Under the pieces are notes generated by a model, which worked only from the letters and a program-made list of their open reading frames with translations, had not been told where the DNA came from and did no database searches. A program made the translations under genes and the position numbers. A DNA stretch of 64,000 nucleotides from an uncultured Clostridia bacterium (GTDB lineage: Bacteria; Bacillota; Clostridia; UMGS1883): the NCBI GenBank assembly GCA_947629005.1, contig CANRCD010000009.1, positions 1 to 64,000 of the forward strand, read 5' to 3'. This document shows positions 36,911 through 44,458 of the stretch, piece by piece. Within the stretch, counting starts at the first letter, position 1. Each line of letters starts with the position of its first letter.

Positions 36911-36931
36911 CTGCAAAATACTCAAATAAAA

Positions 36932-36958
36932 CCGTGATACGATTTTTTCATATCACGG
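36932..36958 (+). terminator. Weak terminator after the second kinase
   Basis: CCGTGATA (36932..36939) pairs with TATCACGG (36951..36958), flanked by A/T-rich sequence. The stem is modest and the T-tract interrupted. Confidence 0.55.
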
Positions 36959-37050
36959 CTTTATCATTTAACGGTATTTTTCTCATATTTGCTCTATTCT
37001 TTTAAGACACTTCCTATTTTTTGTCCACTTTTTTAGTATACATCCATATT

Positions 37051-37308
37051 GACACTCTGACCGCCGAGGTTGATCGGCAACAGGAACAAGCGGACAATAT
37101 AGAGCGGTTCATCGGTAAGGTTCACAAATACTTTGACTTGCAGGAACTAACACCAACAATACTGAACGATATGGTTAAGCGCATTTACGTTCACGCGCCG
37201 GAGAGGATAAGCGGCAAACGGATGCAGTAAATTGATATTTACTACGACTTGATAGGCTTTCTGCCAATGTCGCTATTTCAAAACGAAGCGAGGAATGGCG
37301 CAGCCTAA
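37051..37308 (+). pseudogene. C-terminal remnant of a large serine recombinase (DUF4368 type)
   Basis: Readable as LTAEVDRQQEQADNIERFIG, then YFDLQELTPTILNDMVKRIY and VHAPERISGKR, a TAA at 37228, then in the same frame IDIYYDLIGFLP. This is the conserved C-terminal tail of large serine recombinases (AP/HAPxKxSGKRxQ...IYYDxxGF). Everything upstream is lost. It lies 45 bp inside the right edge, where an integrase gene is expected, so it may be what is left of the enzyme that integrated island 1. Confidence 0.75.
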
Positions 37309-37321
37309 GCTGCGTCATTCC
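37292..37321. repeat. Imperfect hairpin at the end of the recombinase remnant
   Basis: GGAATGGCGCAGC (37292..37304), loop CTAA, GCTGCGTCATTCC (37309..37321), one mismatch. It may be the old terminator of the recombinase gene. Confidence 0.6.
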
Positions 37322-37335
37322 CCAAAATTAAATGT

Positions 37336-37362
37336 TACTGTTTTATCTCACGCCGCCCTTCA
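37336..37362 (+). other. attR-like right edge of island 1
   Basis: Arm TACTGTTTTATCTCACGCCG (37336..37355), which is the inverted counterpart of the left arm (16/20), overlapping the repeated CGCCCTTCA (37354..37362). Confidence 0.7.
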
Positions 37363-37376
37363 GGGCGTTTTTTATT
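37354..37376 (+). terminator. Terminator hairpin at the right edge (former comEC terminator half)
   Basis: CGCCCT (37354..37359), TC, AGGGCG (37362..37367), then TTTTTT. Together with AAAAAACGCCCTTCA at 27361..27375 it rebuilds a 12-bp perfect stem. Confidence 0.75.
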
Positions 37377-37470
37377 CGTATGGGTTATCCTTGTACCCGT
37401 CCGATTTTTACACGGCTTTATACCGAAGAGCCGAAGCAGGGCCGGCCCTTCGCCGCCGTGCTTGAGCGGC

Positions 37471-37788
37471 TCAGTCCACATGAAGCATATCTCGAAAGGC
37501 GTTTATCACAATCTGCTCGCTGCTGTTGTACTCATTGTCGCACTTGGCAAGTGCCTGCAATTCCTCAAAAACGGCGGCGCGCTCCTCGCCGCTTAGCCGA
37601 CGCAGCACGGACACGGCTCCGTCAATGTCCCCTCCGTCTCCGGCGGAGTCCTCAAGCTCAAGCTCCTCGGCCTTCTCGCGCAGCCACTGCTTTTCGGCCT
37701 CCGAGATCAGGCGGTCTGTCCCCGCCACGTACCGCGCTGCCGTAAAGAAGGCCTCGCGGGCTATTTTGTCAAGATTCTTCAACGACAT
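37471..37788 (-). CDS. Small helical protein, TerB-like
   Basis: 105 residues from ATG 37788 (AAGGGG site). It is acidic, all-helical by composition, with no membrane segment. The pattern AREAFFTAARYVAGTDRLIS then EAEKQWLREKAEEL, and later LAKCDNEYNSSEQIVINAF, is reminiscent of TerB-like folds, but no metal motif can be assigned. It follows truA after 20 bp on the same strand. Function unknown. Confidence 0.7.
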   Translation of the reverse strand: MSLKNLDKIAREAFFTAARYVAGTDRLISEAEKQWLREKAEELELEDSAGDGGDIDGAVSVLRRLSGEERAAVFEELQALAKCDNEYNSSEQIVINAFRDMLHVD

Positions 37789-37808
37789 ATTTTTCGCCCC
37801 TTTTCGGT

Positions 37809-38546
37809 TTAATATTCCACGCTTATAAGCGTAAGTCCGCACGCCGGCAGCGTTGGCCCCGCGTCCGCTCTGTCGAGGGTAACGAGGGCGCGGGCCGCGC
37901 CGGCAATATCCCTTTGCCCGAGCCCCACCTCCAGAAGCGTGCCGGAGATGATACGCGCCATGTTATACAAAAAGCCGTCGCCCGTAAAGACGAGCCGCAA
38001 CTCGTCCCCCGTCTCCTCCACACTGACGCTCTCAAGGGTACGCACCGTAGATTTTTTCGTTTTTTTCAGCGACGAATAGCCGAAAAAATCATGGCGGCCG
38101 GTAAGCTCTCTCGCGGCGAGGCGCATTTTTTCGGCGTCGGGCACAGCGCCAACGCTGTAGGTGTACCTCCGCCCAAACACATCGGGCCAGTCCCTTATCC
38201 ACAGCCGGTAAACGTAGGTCTTGCGGCGGGCAAGAAGCCGCGCATGAAAGCGCTCGGGAGCCTCCTCGGCGGCGGTCACCGCGATATCCTGCGGCAGATA
38301 ACGGTTGAGGTACGCCCGTACCTCCTCGGGAGAAAGCTCCGTTTCCGCGGCGAAGCTGGCCACCTGCCCCAGCGCATGAACTCCGGCGTCAGTGCGGCCG
38401 CTGCCGTTTATCTCAATTTTGCGACCAAAAAGTTCGCCGAGCACAGCTTCGAGCTTTCCCTGAACGGTGTTCGGGGTATTGCCCTGACGCTGCCAGCCGT
38501 TGTAACGGGTACCGTCATAAGCTATAGTCAGCTTGAAATTCGTCAT
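37809..38546 (-). CDS. truA: tRNA pseudouridine(38-40) synthase TruA
   Basis: 245 residues. It makes pseudouridine at positions 38-40 of the tRNA anticodon arm. It has the N-terminal IAYDGTRYNGWQRQ, the catalytic GSGRTDAGVHALGQVASF (Asp in RTDAGVH), YVYRLW and the C-terminal FLYNMARIISGTLLEVG. Full length. The ATG overlaps the stop of the upstream hydrolase gene by 4 bp. Confidence 0.96.
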   Translation of the reverse strand: MTNFKLTIAYDGTRYNGWQRQGNTPNTVQGKLEAVLGELFGRKIEINGSGRTDAGVHALGQVASFAAETELSPEEVRAYLNRYLPQDIAVTAAEEAPERFHARLLARRKTYVYRLWIRDWPDVFGRRYTYSVGAVPDAEKMRLAARELTGRHDFFGYSSLKKTKKSTVRTLESVSVEETGDELRLVFTGDGFLYNMARIISGTLLEVGLGQRDIAGAARALVTLDRADAGPTLPACGLTLISVEY

Positions 38547-39262
38547 GACAAAAAGTCCAGTACCGCTGAAGCGGCCTCGTCGGCGGCCTTGTCAAACACA
38601 AAGTGGCCGCAGCCGGAAATTATCTTGAGCTGCGCTCCGGGTATACTGTCAGCGATAAGGCGGGTGTGTGAGTCCTTTATCATGTCGCGGCTGCCGGCCA
38701 TTACCAGTGTGGGAACGCTTATCTTTTTTAACTCCTCGGGGGAGAAGTTCGGCTCGCGCACCATCAGCGACATCACCGCCAGCCGCCTGCGGGCCGAGCT
38801 GTCCCGCTTGGCCTTGCCCGCCAAAAGCCTGAAGCCCAGCTCTATAGGCTTTTGGTAGACATCCTTCACACCGGCGGGGAAAAGGTTGCCGCCGGCCAGC
38901 ACGGCCTTCTCAATGACGCCACTGTCCTTCAGCAGCATGGCCATCGCGGCGTTGGCGCCGTCGCTGAAGCCCACCACCGAGGCTTTTTTCGCGCCGAGGG
39001 CCTCCAGCAGGGCAAAGGCGTCGTCGGCGATTTGGGCAATAGTCAGTTTTTTGCGGCCGAAGGTGGACTTGCCCTGCCCACGGCTGTCCATCGCCACAAC
39101 GGTGAAGTCGCGGCTGAAGGGCTCGATCTGCTTGGCGAAGCAACCCGCCCCGCTTTCGCCGTTCCCGTGGAGCAGCAGCAGCGTCCGCGGGGCCGTGCCG
39201 TATGTCTCGAAGTGGATTTTCGCGGTATCCAGTTGTATGTAGCTTGATTGAGCGGCTTTCAA
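38543..39262 (-). CDS. Alpha/beta hydrolase
   Basis: 239 residues from TTG 39262, which follows AGGTG by 7 bp; the longer open frame upstream is Arg-rich and lacks a ribosome site. Features: LLLLHGNGESG (oxyanion region), MDSRGQGKS, nucleophile elbow VVGFSDGANAA (GxSxG), acid in AGSRDMIK and the terminal His in GCGHFVF. The substrate is unknown. It is coupled to truA by a 4-bp overlap. Confidence 0.9.
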   Translation of the reverse strand: MKAAQSSYIQLDTAKIHFETYGTAPRTLLLLHGNGESGAGCFAKQIEPFSRDFTVVAMDSRGQGKSTFGRKKLTIAQIADDAFALLEALGAKKASVVGFSDGANAAMAMLLKDSGVIEKAVLAGGNLFPAGVKDVYQKPIELGFRLLAGKAKRDSSARRRLAVMSLMVREPNFSPEELKKISVPTLVMAGSRDMIKDSHTRLIADSIPGAQLKIISGCGHFVFDKAADEAASAVLDFLS

Positions 39263-39463
39263 AGCGTCACCTGCTTTCGGTTTTCTGATTTTTATAATTG
39301 CGCATCGACGTTTCCGAGCCCAAAGGGCGGGGAAAATTCGGCGGCGCATAAAATCGCGTATAATAAAATCTTGATTTTATTATATCGTAAATTTTTTCTT
39401 TTGTAAAGAAGAATAATTAATATATTTCCAATTTTTTTGACGTGGCGAGGTCTTAAATAAAAT

Positions 39464-39485
39464 GAAGCAGGGCAAGCCCTGCTTC
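39464..39485. terminator. Bidirectional terminator after the Nudix gene
   Basis: GAAGCAGGGC (39464..39473) pairs with GCCCTGCTTC (39476..39485); flanked by A/T-runs on both sides, so it works on either strand. The 226-bp gap to the hydrolase start holds only AT-rich DNA besides. Confidence 0.85.
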
Positions 39486-39488
39486 GTT

Positions 39489-40043
39489 TTATTTTATTTT
39501 CAGCGCGCCTCGACGGAGCAGCTCGTTCACCTTGAGAACCGCAACGCAGGTTTTCGCGTCTACAATTTCGCCGCTGAGGATTTTTTCCACAACACAATCC
39601 AGCGGAACCTGCTCAAGCTCAAGATATTCGTCCTTATCTCGGCGGAGCTTGCCCTTGTAAAGGCCGGTTGCAACGTACATATGCAATACCTCGCTGCAGA
39701 AGCCGGGAGTCGGCAGAATACTGCCAAGATAGATGAAGCTTTTAGCCTTATAGCCCGTTTCCTCCTCAAGCTCGCGCTTGCCGCAGGCGAGCGGATCCTC
39801 GCCGGCGTCGCGCTTGCCCGCCGGTATTTCATATACATTTCTGTCAAAGGGGCGGCGGTACTGCCACTCCATTATAACATTGCCTTCGTCGGTCAGCGCC
39901 ACTATCGCCACGCCGCCGGGATGTTCCACAAGCTCGCGGGTGGCCGTGTTGCCGCCGGGCGTTTCAACGGTGTCTACACGGAGCTTTATTATCTCGCCGA
40001 TGAACTTGTAGTCCGAATTGATGGTCTTCTCGGAAAAGTCCAC
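39489..40043 (-). CDS. Nudix hydrolase, ADP-ribose pyrophosphatase-like
   Basis: 184 residues from GTG 40043 (GAGAGGTG 6 bp upstream). The Nudix box is complete: GKRDAGEDPLACGKRELEEE followed by TGY (Gx5Ex7REUxEExGU). Upstream WQYRRPFDRNVYEIPAGK and downstream SILPTPGFCSEVLHMYVA are the ADP-ribose pyrophosphatase (NudF) signature. It probably hydrolyses ADP-ribose to AMP and ribose-5-phosphate. Confidence 0.93.
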   Translation of the reverse strand: MDFSEKTINSDYKFIGEIIKLRVDTVETPGGNTATRELVEHPGGVAIVALTDEGNVIMEWQYRRPFDRNVYEIPAGKRDAGEDPLACGKRELEEETGYKAKSFIYLGSILPTPGFCSEVLHMYVATGLYKGKLRRDKDEYLELEQVPLDCVVEKILSGEIVDAKTCVAVLKVNELLRRGALKIK

Positions 40044-40181
40044 AATTTACACCTCTCACGTAATTGTCGCTAATATTATATCGTTTTTTCGACGGTTTTT
40101 CTATCAATAATACTCACAAAAAAAGTTCGCCGCCACAGCCTTAAAATTGTGCATTTTAATATTTGCCATGGAAAATAGGCC

Positions 40182-41372
40182 TTATTCTGCCGCCACGGCC
40201 ATTTTTTCGTCGCGGGCGTACAGAAGCTTCAGTATGATAGGCGTCAAAATCGAGGATATGACGATGAGCAGTATTACCGCCGTGAAGTACGAAGCGTCGA
40301 GCAGGCCCACCGAAAGCCCCTTCTGCGAAACGATGAGCGCCACCTCGCCGCGCGTCATCATGCCCACGCCTACCTTGAGCGCGTCGCCGGAGCTGTAACC
40401 GAAAAGCCGCGCCATCAGGCCGCAGCCGATAATTTTTGTCACCAACGCCACTAATACGAACAGCAGCGCGAACATGAGCAGGCGGCCGTCCAACGCGGCG
40501 GGGTTAGTCTTGAGGCCGATACTGGCAAAAAACACCGGCCCGAAGATCATGTAGCTGCTGATATCCATTTTTTCGGCGATATATCCGCTGTCGCGGATGT
40601 TGCAGAGAATTATGCCCGCCACGTAAGCGCCGGTGATGTCGGCTATGCCAAAATATCGCTCGGCCACGTAGGAGAGCGCGAAGCACAGCGCCAGCCCCAT
40701 AATAGGAATACGGCGGGTGTGCTCATAGCGCTTGTCAAGCTTTTTGAACAGCTTATAGAACAAATAGCCGAACACCGCCGCGAACACAAAAAACAACGCT
40801 GTGCCGCGCAGAACGGCGGCCGGATGGGAGTCCGGACTGCGCAGGCCTATAACAAAGGTCATAACTATAACGCCGATAACGTCGTCAATTATTGCGGCGC
40901 TGAGAATCAGAGTCCCCACGCGGGTTTTAAGCTTGCCGAGCTCCATAAGGGCCTGAACGGTGATTGAAACCGAGGTGGCCGTCATGATGACGCCGACGAA
41001 AACCGCCTCGTAAAAGGCGGGGCTGCCGAGCGGAGAAAAGCCGTAAAACGCGCTGTAAAGCGCCCAACCGCCGATCAGTGGCACCAGAACTCCGGCACAG
41101 GCTGTGAGCAGCGCCGCCGGACCGGTTTTGACGAGCTCCTTTAGGTCGGTGCCGAGGCCCGCCGAAAACATCAGCAGCATTACGCCTATCTCGGCCGTCT
41201 GCAAAATGTAGTCGCTTTGCCTGACAAGGCCGAGCGCTCCCGGCCCGATAACGATGCCGGCGATTATCATACCCACGACCTGCGGAGCCTTGAGCTTTCG
41301 GGCCAGCATACCGAACAGCTTGGCCGCCAGCACAATTATCGCCAAATCGCGGAATATTTCATAGCTTTCCAT
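40182..41372 (-). CDS. Cation:proton antiporter (CPA2 family)
   Basis: 396 residues from ATG 41372 (GAAGGT site). About 12 helices, with LKAPQVVGMIIAGIVIGPGALG at the N-terminus, a SAGLGTDLKEL motif and AAIIDDVIGVIV (tandem aspartates in the ion-binding helix) typical of CPA2 Na+/H+ or K+/H+ antiporters (NapA/KefB group). It ends shortly after the last helix with no TrkA-N domain, so it resembles NapA more than Kef. Membrane protein for pH and ion homeostasis. Confidence 0.92.
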   Translation of the reverse strand: MESYEIFRDLAIIVLAAKLFGMLARKLKAPQVVGMIIAGIVIGPGALGLVRQSDYILQTAEIGVMLLMFSAGLGTDLKELVKTGPAALLTACAGVLVPLIGGWALYSAFYGFSPLGSPAFYEAVFVGVIMTATSVSITVQALMELGKLKTRVGTLILSAAIIDDVIGVIVMTFVIGLRSPDSHPAAVLRGTALFFVFAAVFGYLFYKLFKKLDKRYEHTRRIPIMGLALCFALSYVAERYFGIADITGAYVAGIILCNIRDSGYIAEKMDISSYMIFGPVFFASIGLKTNPAALDGRLLMFALLFVLVALVTKIIGCGLMARLFGYSSGDALKVGVGMMTRGEVALIVSQKGLSVGLLDASYFTAVILLIVISSILTPIILKLLYARDEKMAVAAE

Positions 41373-41402
41373 TGGAATTACCTTCTTTATTGTCACATTA
41401 TG

Positions 41403-42761
41403 TCAGTTTTTAAGGCTGTGTATCGGCGCGGGGATACGCCCTCCGCGGGCAATAAATTCGGCGCAGCTTCCGCCGTGCACGGGCATTACGGGCGCGGTAC
41501 CCAAAAGTCCGCCGAACTCCACCTCGTCGCCAACGTCCTTGCCGGGGGCGGGTATAACACGAACGGCCGTGGTTTTTGAATTTATCATGCCTATGGCCAT
41601 CTCGTCGGCGATAATGCCGCTGATGGTGGCTGCGGTGGTGCTGCCGGGCACGGCTATCATGTCCAGTCCAACGCTGCACACGCAGGTCATGGCCTCCAGC
41701 TTCTCAAGGCTCAGGCTGCCGCTCCTTGCGGCGGCTATCATGCCGGCGTCCTCACTGACGGGAATAAACGCTCCGCTCAGGCCGCCGACGTAACTGCTGG
41801 CCATCACGCCGCCCTTCTTAACGGCGTCGTTGAGCAGGGCAAGCGCGGCGGTGGTGCCGTGCGTGCCGCAGACCTCAAGGCCCATCTCCTCAAGTATGTG
41901 GGCCACGCTGTCGCCGCGGGCAGGAGTCGGCGCAAGGGAGAGATCCACAATACCGAAGGGCACGCCAAGGCGGCGGCTGGCCTCCTCGGCCACCATCTGG
42001 CCCATGCGGGTTATCTTAAACGCGGTTTTCTTAATCGTTTCGGCCACTATCCCAAAGGGCTCGCCCTTTGCCTTTTCAAGGGCGCACTTCACTACTCCGG
42101 GGCCGCTGACGCCCACGTTTATCACACATTCGGGCTCGCCCGCCCCGTGGAAGGCGCCCGCCATAAAGGGGTTGTCCTCTACGGCGTTGGCAAATACTAC
42201 CAGTTTGGCGCAGCCGAAGCCTCCTCTGTCCGCCGTGGCCTCGGCGGTGCGCTTGATTATCTCGCCGACATGGCGGACGGCGTCCATGTTTATACCGGCC
42301 TTTGTGGTAGCCACGTTCACCGACGAGCAGAGCCGCTCCGTGGTGGCGAGGGCCTCCGGTATGGTTTCGATAAACTCGCGGTCAGCCTTGGTGTAGCCCT
42401 TTGCCACAAGCGCGCTGTAGCCCCCCAGAAAGTTCACTCCCGTAGCGGAGGCGGCTTTGTCGAGGGCGCGGGCGAATTCAAGGCTGTGGCCGCAGGCCGC
42501 GCTGACAAGCGACACGGGGGTCACGGATATTCGTTTGTTTACGATTGGTATTCCGTATTCCGCCTCTATGCTTTCGCCTGTTGAGACAAGGTTTTCGGCC
42601 AGCCTTGTCACCTTGTCATAGACGCGTTTCGCTCCCTTTTTATAATCGTCGCTGACGCAGTCCAGAAGGGATATGCCCATGGTTATGGTGCGGACGTCAA
42701 GATGCTCGTCCTTTATCATGTTGAGGGTTTCTATTATTTCAACGGGGCTGATGCTAAGCAT
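41403..42761 (-). CDS. UPF0210 (PFL family) protein
   Basis: 452 residues, matching the usual length. Conserved segments include [76 protein letters not shown] and [25 protein letters not shown]. The family is related to glycyl-radical/PFL-like folds by structure but lacks an established reaction. The ACT-domain protein 34 bp upstream (UPF0237) is its constant partner in Firmicutes and probably regulates it. Confidence 0.95.
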   Translation of the reverse strand: MLSISPVEIIETLNMIKDEHLDVRTITMGISLLDCVSDDYKKGAKRVYDKVTRLAENLVSTGESIEAEYGIPIVNKRISVTPVSLVSAACGHSLEFARALDKAASATGVNFLGGYSALVAKGYTKADREFIETIPEALATTERLCSSVNVATTKAGINMDAVRHVGEIIKRTAEATADRGGFGCAKLVVFANAVEDNPFMAGAFHGAGEPECVINVGVSGPGVVKCALEKAKGEPFGIVAETIKKTAFKITRMGQMVAEEASRRLGVPFGIVDLSLAPTPARGDSVAHILEEMGLEVCGTHGTTAALALLNDAVKKGGVMASSYVGGLSGAFIPVSEDAGMIAAARSGSLSLEKLEAMTCVCSVGLDMIAVPGSTTAATISGIIADEMAIGMINSKTTAVRVIPAPGKDVGDEVEFGGLLGTAPVMPVHGGSCAEFIARGGRIPAPIHSLKN

Positions 42762-42795
42762 GGGATTTCAGTCCTTTCTTTTGCGCTTCAGAGCG

Positions 42796-43065
42796 CTAAA
42801 TACGGTGCATGGAATTGAACAGATCCTCGTGCTGGAGCGTTATCGCGACGCCAAGCTCCGCGCCAACCCCTTCAAGGGCTGCCTTGAGCTCGGAAAAGTC
42901 AATGTTGCTGTTGGTGGTGTCGATAAGGGTTATCATCGTGAACACGTCCTGCATTATGGTCTGGGCTATGTCGAGAATATTGATGTTGTGCTCGTAAAGA
43001 AGGCCGCTGACCTTGGCGATAATGCCGGTGCGGTCCTTTCCCACAACGGTTACTACTGCTTTCAT
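42796..43065 (-). CDS. ACT domain protein (UPF0237)
   Basis: 89 residues from ATG 43065 (GGAGG site, 6-7 bp). The single ACT domain spans MKAVVTVVGKDRTGIIAKVS and LLYEHNINILDIAQTIMQDV. ACT domains bind small ligands such as amino acids. It is cotranscribed with the UPF0210 gene, a conserved pair. Confidence 0.95.
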   Translation of the reverse strand: MKAVVTVVGKDRTGIIAKVSGLLYEHNINILDIAQTIMQDVFTMITLIDTTNSNIDFSELKAALEGVGAELGVAITLQHEDLFNSMHRI

Positions 43066-43181
43066 GGCTGTTCCTCCGAATTCTGTAGCTTTATCTACTA
43101 TATAATATCCTAAAACGGCGGAATAATCAACTGCCAATTCGGCAAAATCCGCCGAAATTTTCCGTTTGTTTTTGTATATAG

Positions 43182-43964
43182 TTACACGGGCAAAACCGAA
43201 ACCTCGCCCGCCGAGAGTGCCTCGCGGGTCCCGTCCGGCTTTTCCACAATGAGAGCGCAGCGCTCGTCGATGGATATTGCCTTCGCACGGACGGTTTCGC
43301 CGCCGCGGGTGAATTCCACCTGCCTTCCCGGGACAAAGCAGCGCCGCCGGTACTCGCCGAGAAAGGCCGCGCTGCCGAGCTCCGCCGAGCGTTTTACAAG
43401 GTTCTTAATTATCTCCGCCGCGAGCGTATTCCGCTCCGCCGTCGGCTCGCCGTCAAAAACAAAGCCCATCTTGCCGCGCAGCTCCTCGGGCACATCGGCC
43501 CCATTGCCGCAGAAGTTCACCCCCACGCCTACGACTACGGCTCCTATGCCGCCGTCCGTCAGCGGAACCGCCTCGGCCAATATGCCGCAGACCTTGCGGC
43601 CTCGCAGGTAAAGGTCGTTCACCCACTTTACGGAGCAGCTTTCGCCGCACACGGACTCTATCGCGTCAGCCACGGCCACGGCGGCGGCCGCCGTCATAAG
43701 AGGCAGGCGTGAGGCTTCGGCCTCGGGACGGAGAACCACGCTCATGTAAAGCCCGCCGACGGGCGAAACAAAGCTCCGCCCCCGACGGCCCTTGCCGGCG
43801 GTCTGCCTTTCGGCCAGCACGGTGAAGCCCTCAGGCGCGCAGGCCGCCAGATCCTTTGCGGTATCATTCGTGGAGGCAAGGCTCCCGTATACACGCGCCT
43901 CCGCGCCGGAAAGCGCCGATATAACGGCTGCGTCAAGCCGCCCGCCAATGTTTTTTTCGTCCAC
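43182..43964 (-). CDS. birA: Biotin-[acetyl-CoA-carboxylase] ligase
   Basis: 260 residues from GTG 43964 (AAGGA about 9 bp upstream). Attaches biotin to carboxylase carrier proteins. Motifs: SLASTNDTAKDLA, ERQTAGKGRRGRSFVSP (biotinyl-AMP loop), VKWVNDLYLRGRKVCGIL and GVGVNFCG. No N-terminal helix-turn-helix is present, so it is a group I, non-repressor ligase. A C-terminal BPL-C-like beta domain is present. Confidence 0.95.
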   Translation of the reverse strand: MDEKNIGGRLDAAVISALSGAEARVYGSLASTNDTAKDLAACAPEGFTVLAERQTAGKGRRGRSFVSPVGGLYMSVVLRPEAEASRLPLMTAAAAVAVADAIESVCGESCSVKWVNDLYLRGRKVCGILAEAVPLTDGGIGAVVVGVGVNFCGNGADVPEELRGKMGFVFDGEPTAERNTLAAEIIKNLVKRSAELGSAAFLGEYRRRCFVPGRQVEFTRGGETVRAKAISIDERCALIVEKPDGTREALSAGEVSVLPV

Positions 43965-44083
43965 GTTATCACGTCCTTTTTTAACAATTATACAGTTCCG
44001 ACAGTCGCTTGTCAATAAATTCTTTATGAGGCAGAGCGCGGTATAAAAAATTTTTTCCTAATTGTTAATTTTGCAACTTGCTA

Positions 44084-44112
44084 TTGACGAATAAAAAACT
44101 TTGTTGTATAAT
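44084..44112 (+). promoter_or_regulatory. Promoter of the zinc-ribbon/LTA-synthase-like genes
   Basis: TTGACG (44084..44089), 17 bp, perfect TATAAT (44107..44112); a TTGGAGGTGA ribosome site follows. Confidence 0.85.
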
Positions 44113-44159
44113 AGATTAGTATTTGAGGTACAAACCACAAGATATTGGAGGTGACGCCT

Positions 44160-44399
44160 GTGTTTTGCCCTAAATGCGGAAAAATGAATCCGGACGACGG
44201 GGAGCTTTGCAGCGGCTGCGGAGCGACGCTCCACGAGAGCGAGCCCAACAAGCCGAAGAAGAAAAGCCCTACCGGAAAGATAATCGCGATTATTGCCGCC
44301 GCGGCCGTTGCTGTGGGAGGCTCCGCCGCGGCTCTAACCCAATGCGGCCATGAGGATGCTCCCGTAATAGCCGAGGCCTGCTATATAATGCTTATATAA
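44160..44399 (+). CDS. Small zinc-ribbon membrane protein
   Basis: 79 residues from GTG 44160, 5-6 bp after GGAGGTGA. An N-terminal zinc ribbon FCPKCGKMNPDDGELCSGCG (two CxxC pairs), a Lys/Pro linker and one helix (about 44-63). Such tiny zinc-ribbon anchors are frequent in Clostridia. Function unknown. The sulfatase gene follows after 59 bp. Confidence 0.85.
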   Translation: MFCPKCGKMNPDDGELCSGCGATLHESEPNKPKKKSPTGKIIAIIAAAAVAVGGSAAALTQCGHEDAPVIAEACYIMLI

Positions 44400-44458
44400 C
44401 GACTATAATAAACACTCACGGCGGCGCTGAGCCGCTTGTATTACGCGGGGTTCTGGAA

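Larger units (their letters stand above)
27367..37362. mobile_element. Island 1: integrated resistance element inserted in a terminator
   Basis: A 9,987-bp unit bounded by CGCCCTTCA direct repeats. Removing it rejoins AAAAAACGCCCTTCA to GGGCGTTTTTT, a perfect rho-independent terminator 3 bp behind comEC. Rejoining the inner ends gives a 48-bp imperfect palindrome typical of large-serine-recombinase attP sites. The content is visibly lower in GC than the flanks: two ABC systems, two two-component systems and a serine recombinase remnant next to the right edge. No conjugation genes are seen, so it is a decayed or mobilisable element. Confidence 0.7.

Noticed and set aside
37013-37050. IS3-like end upstream of the recombinase remnant
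   Set aside because: TTTTTTGTCCACTTTTTTAG resembles TTTTTTGTCTACTTTATTGA near 59735, but the match is short and AT-rich; not enough to call an IS end.
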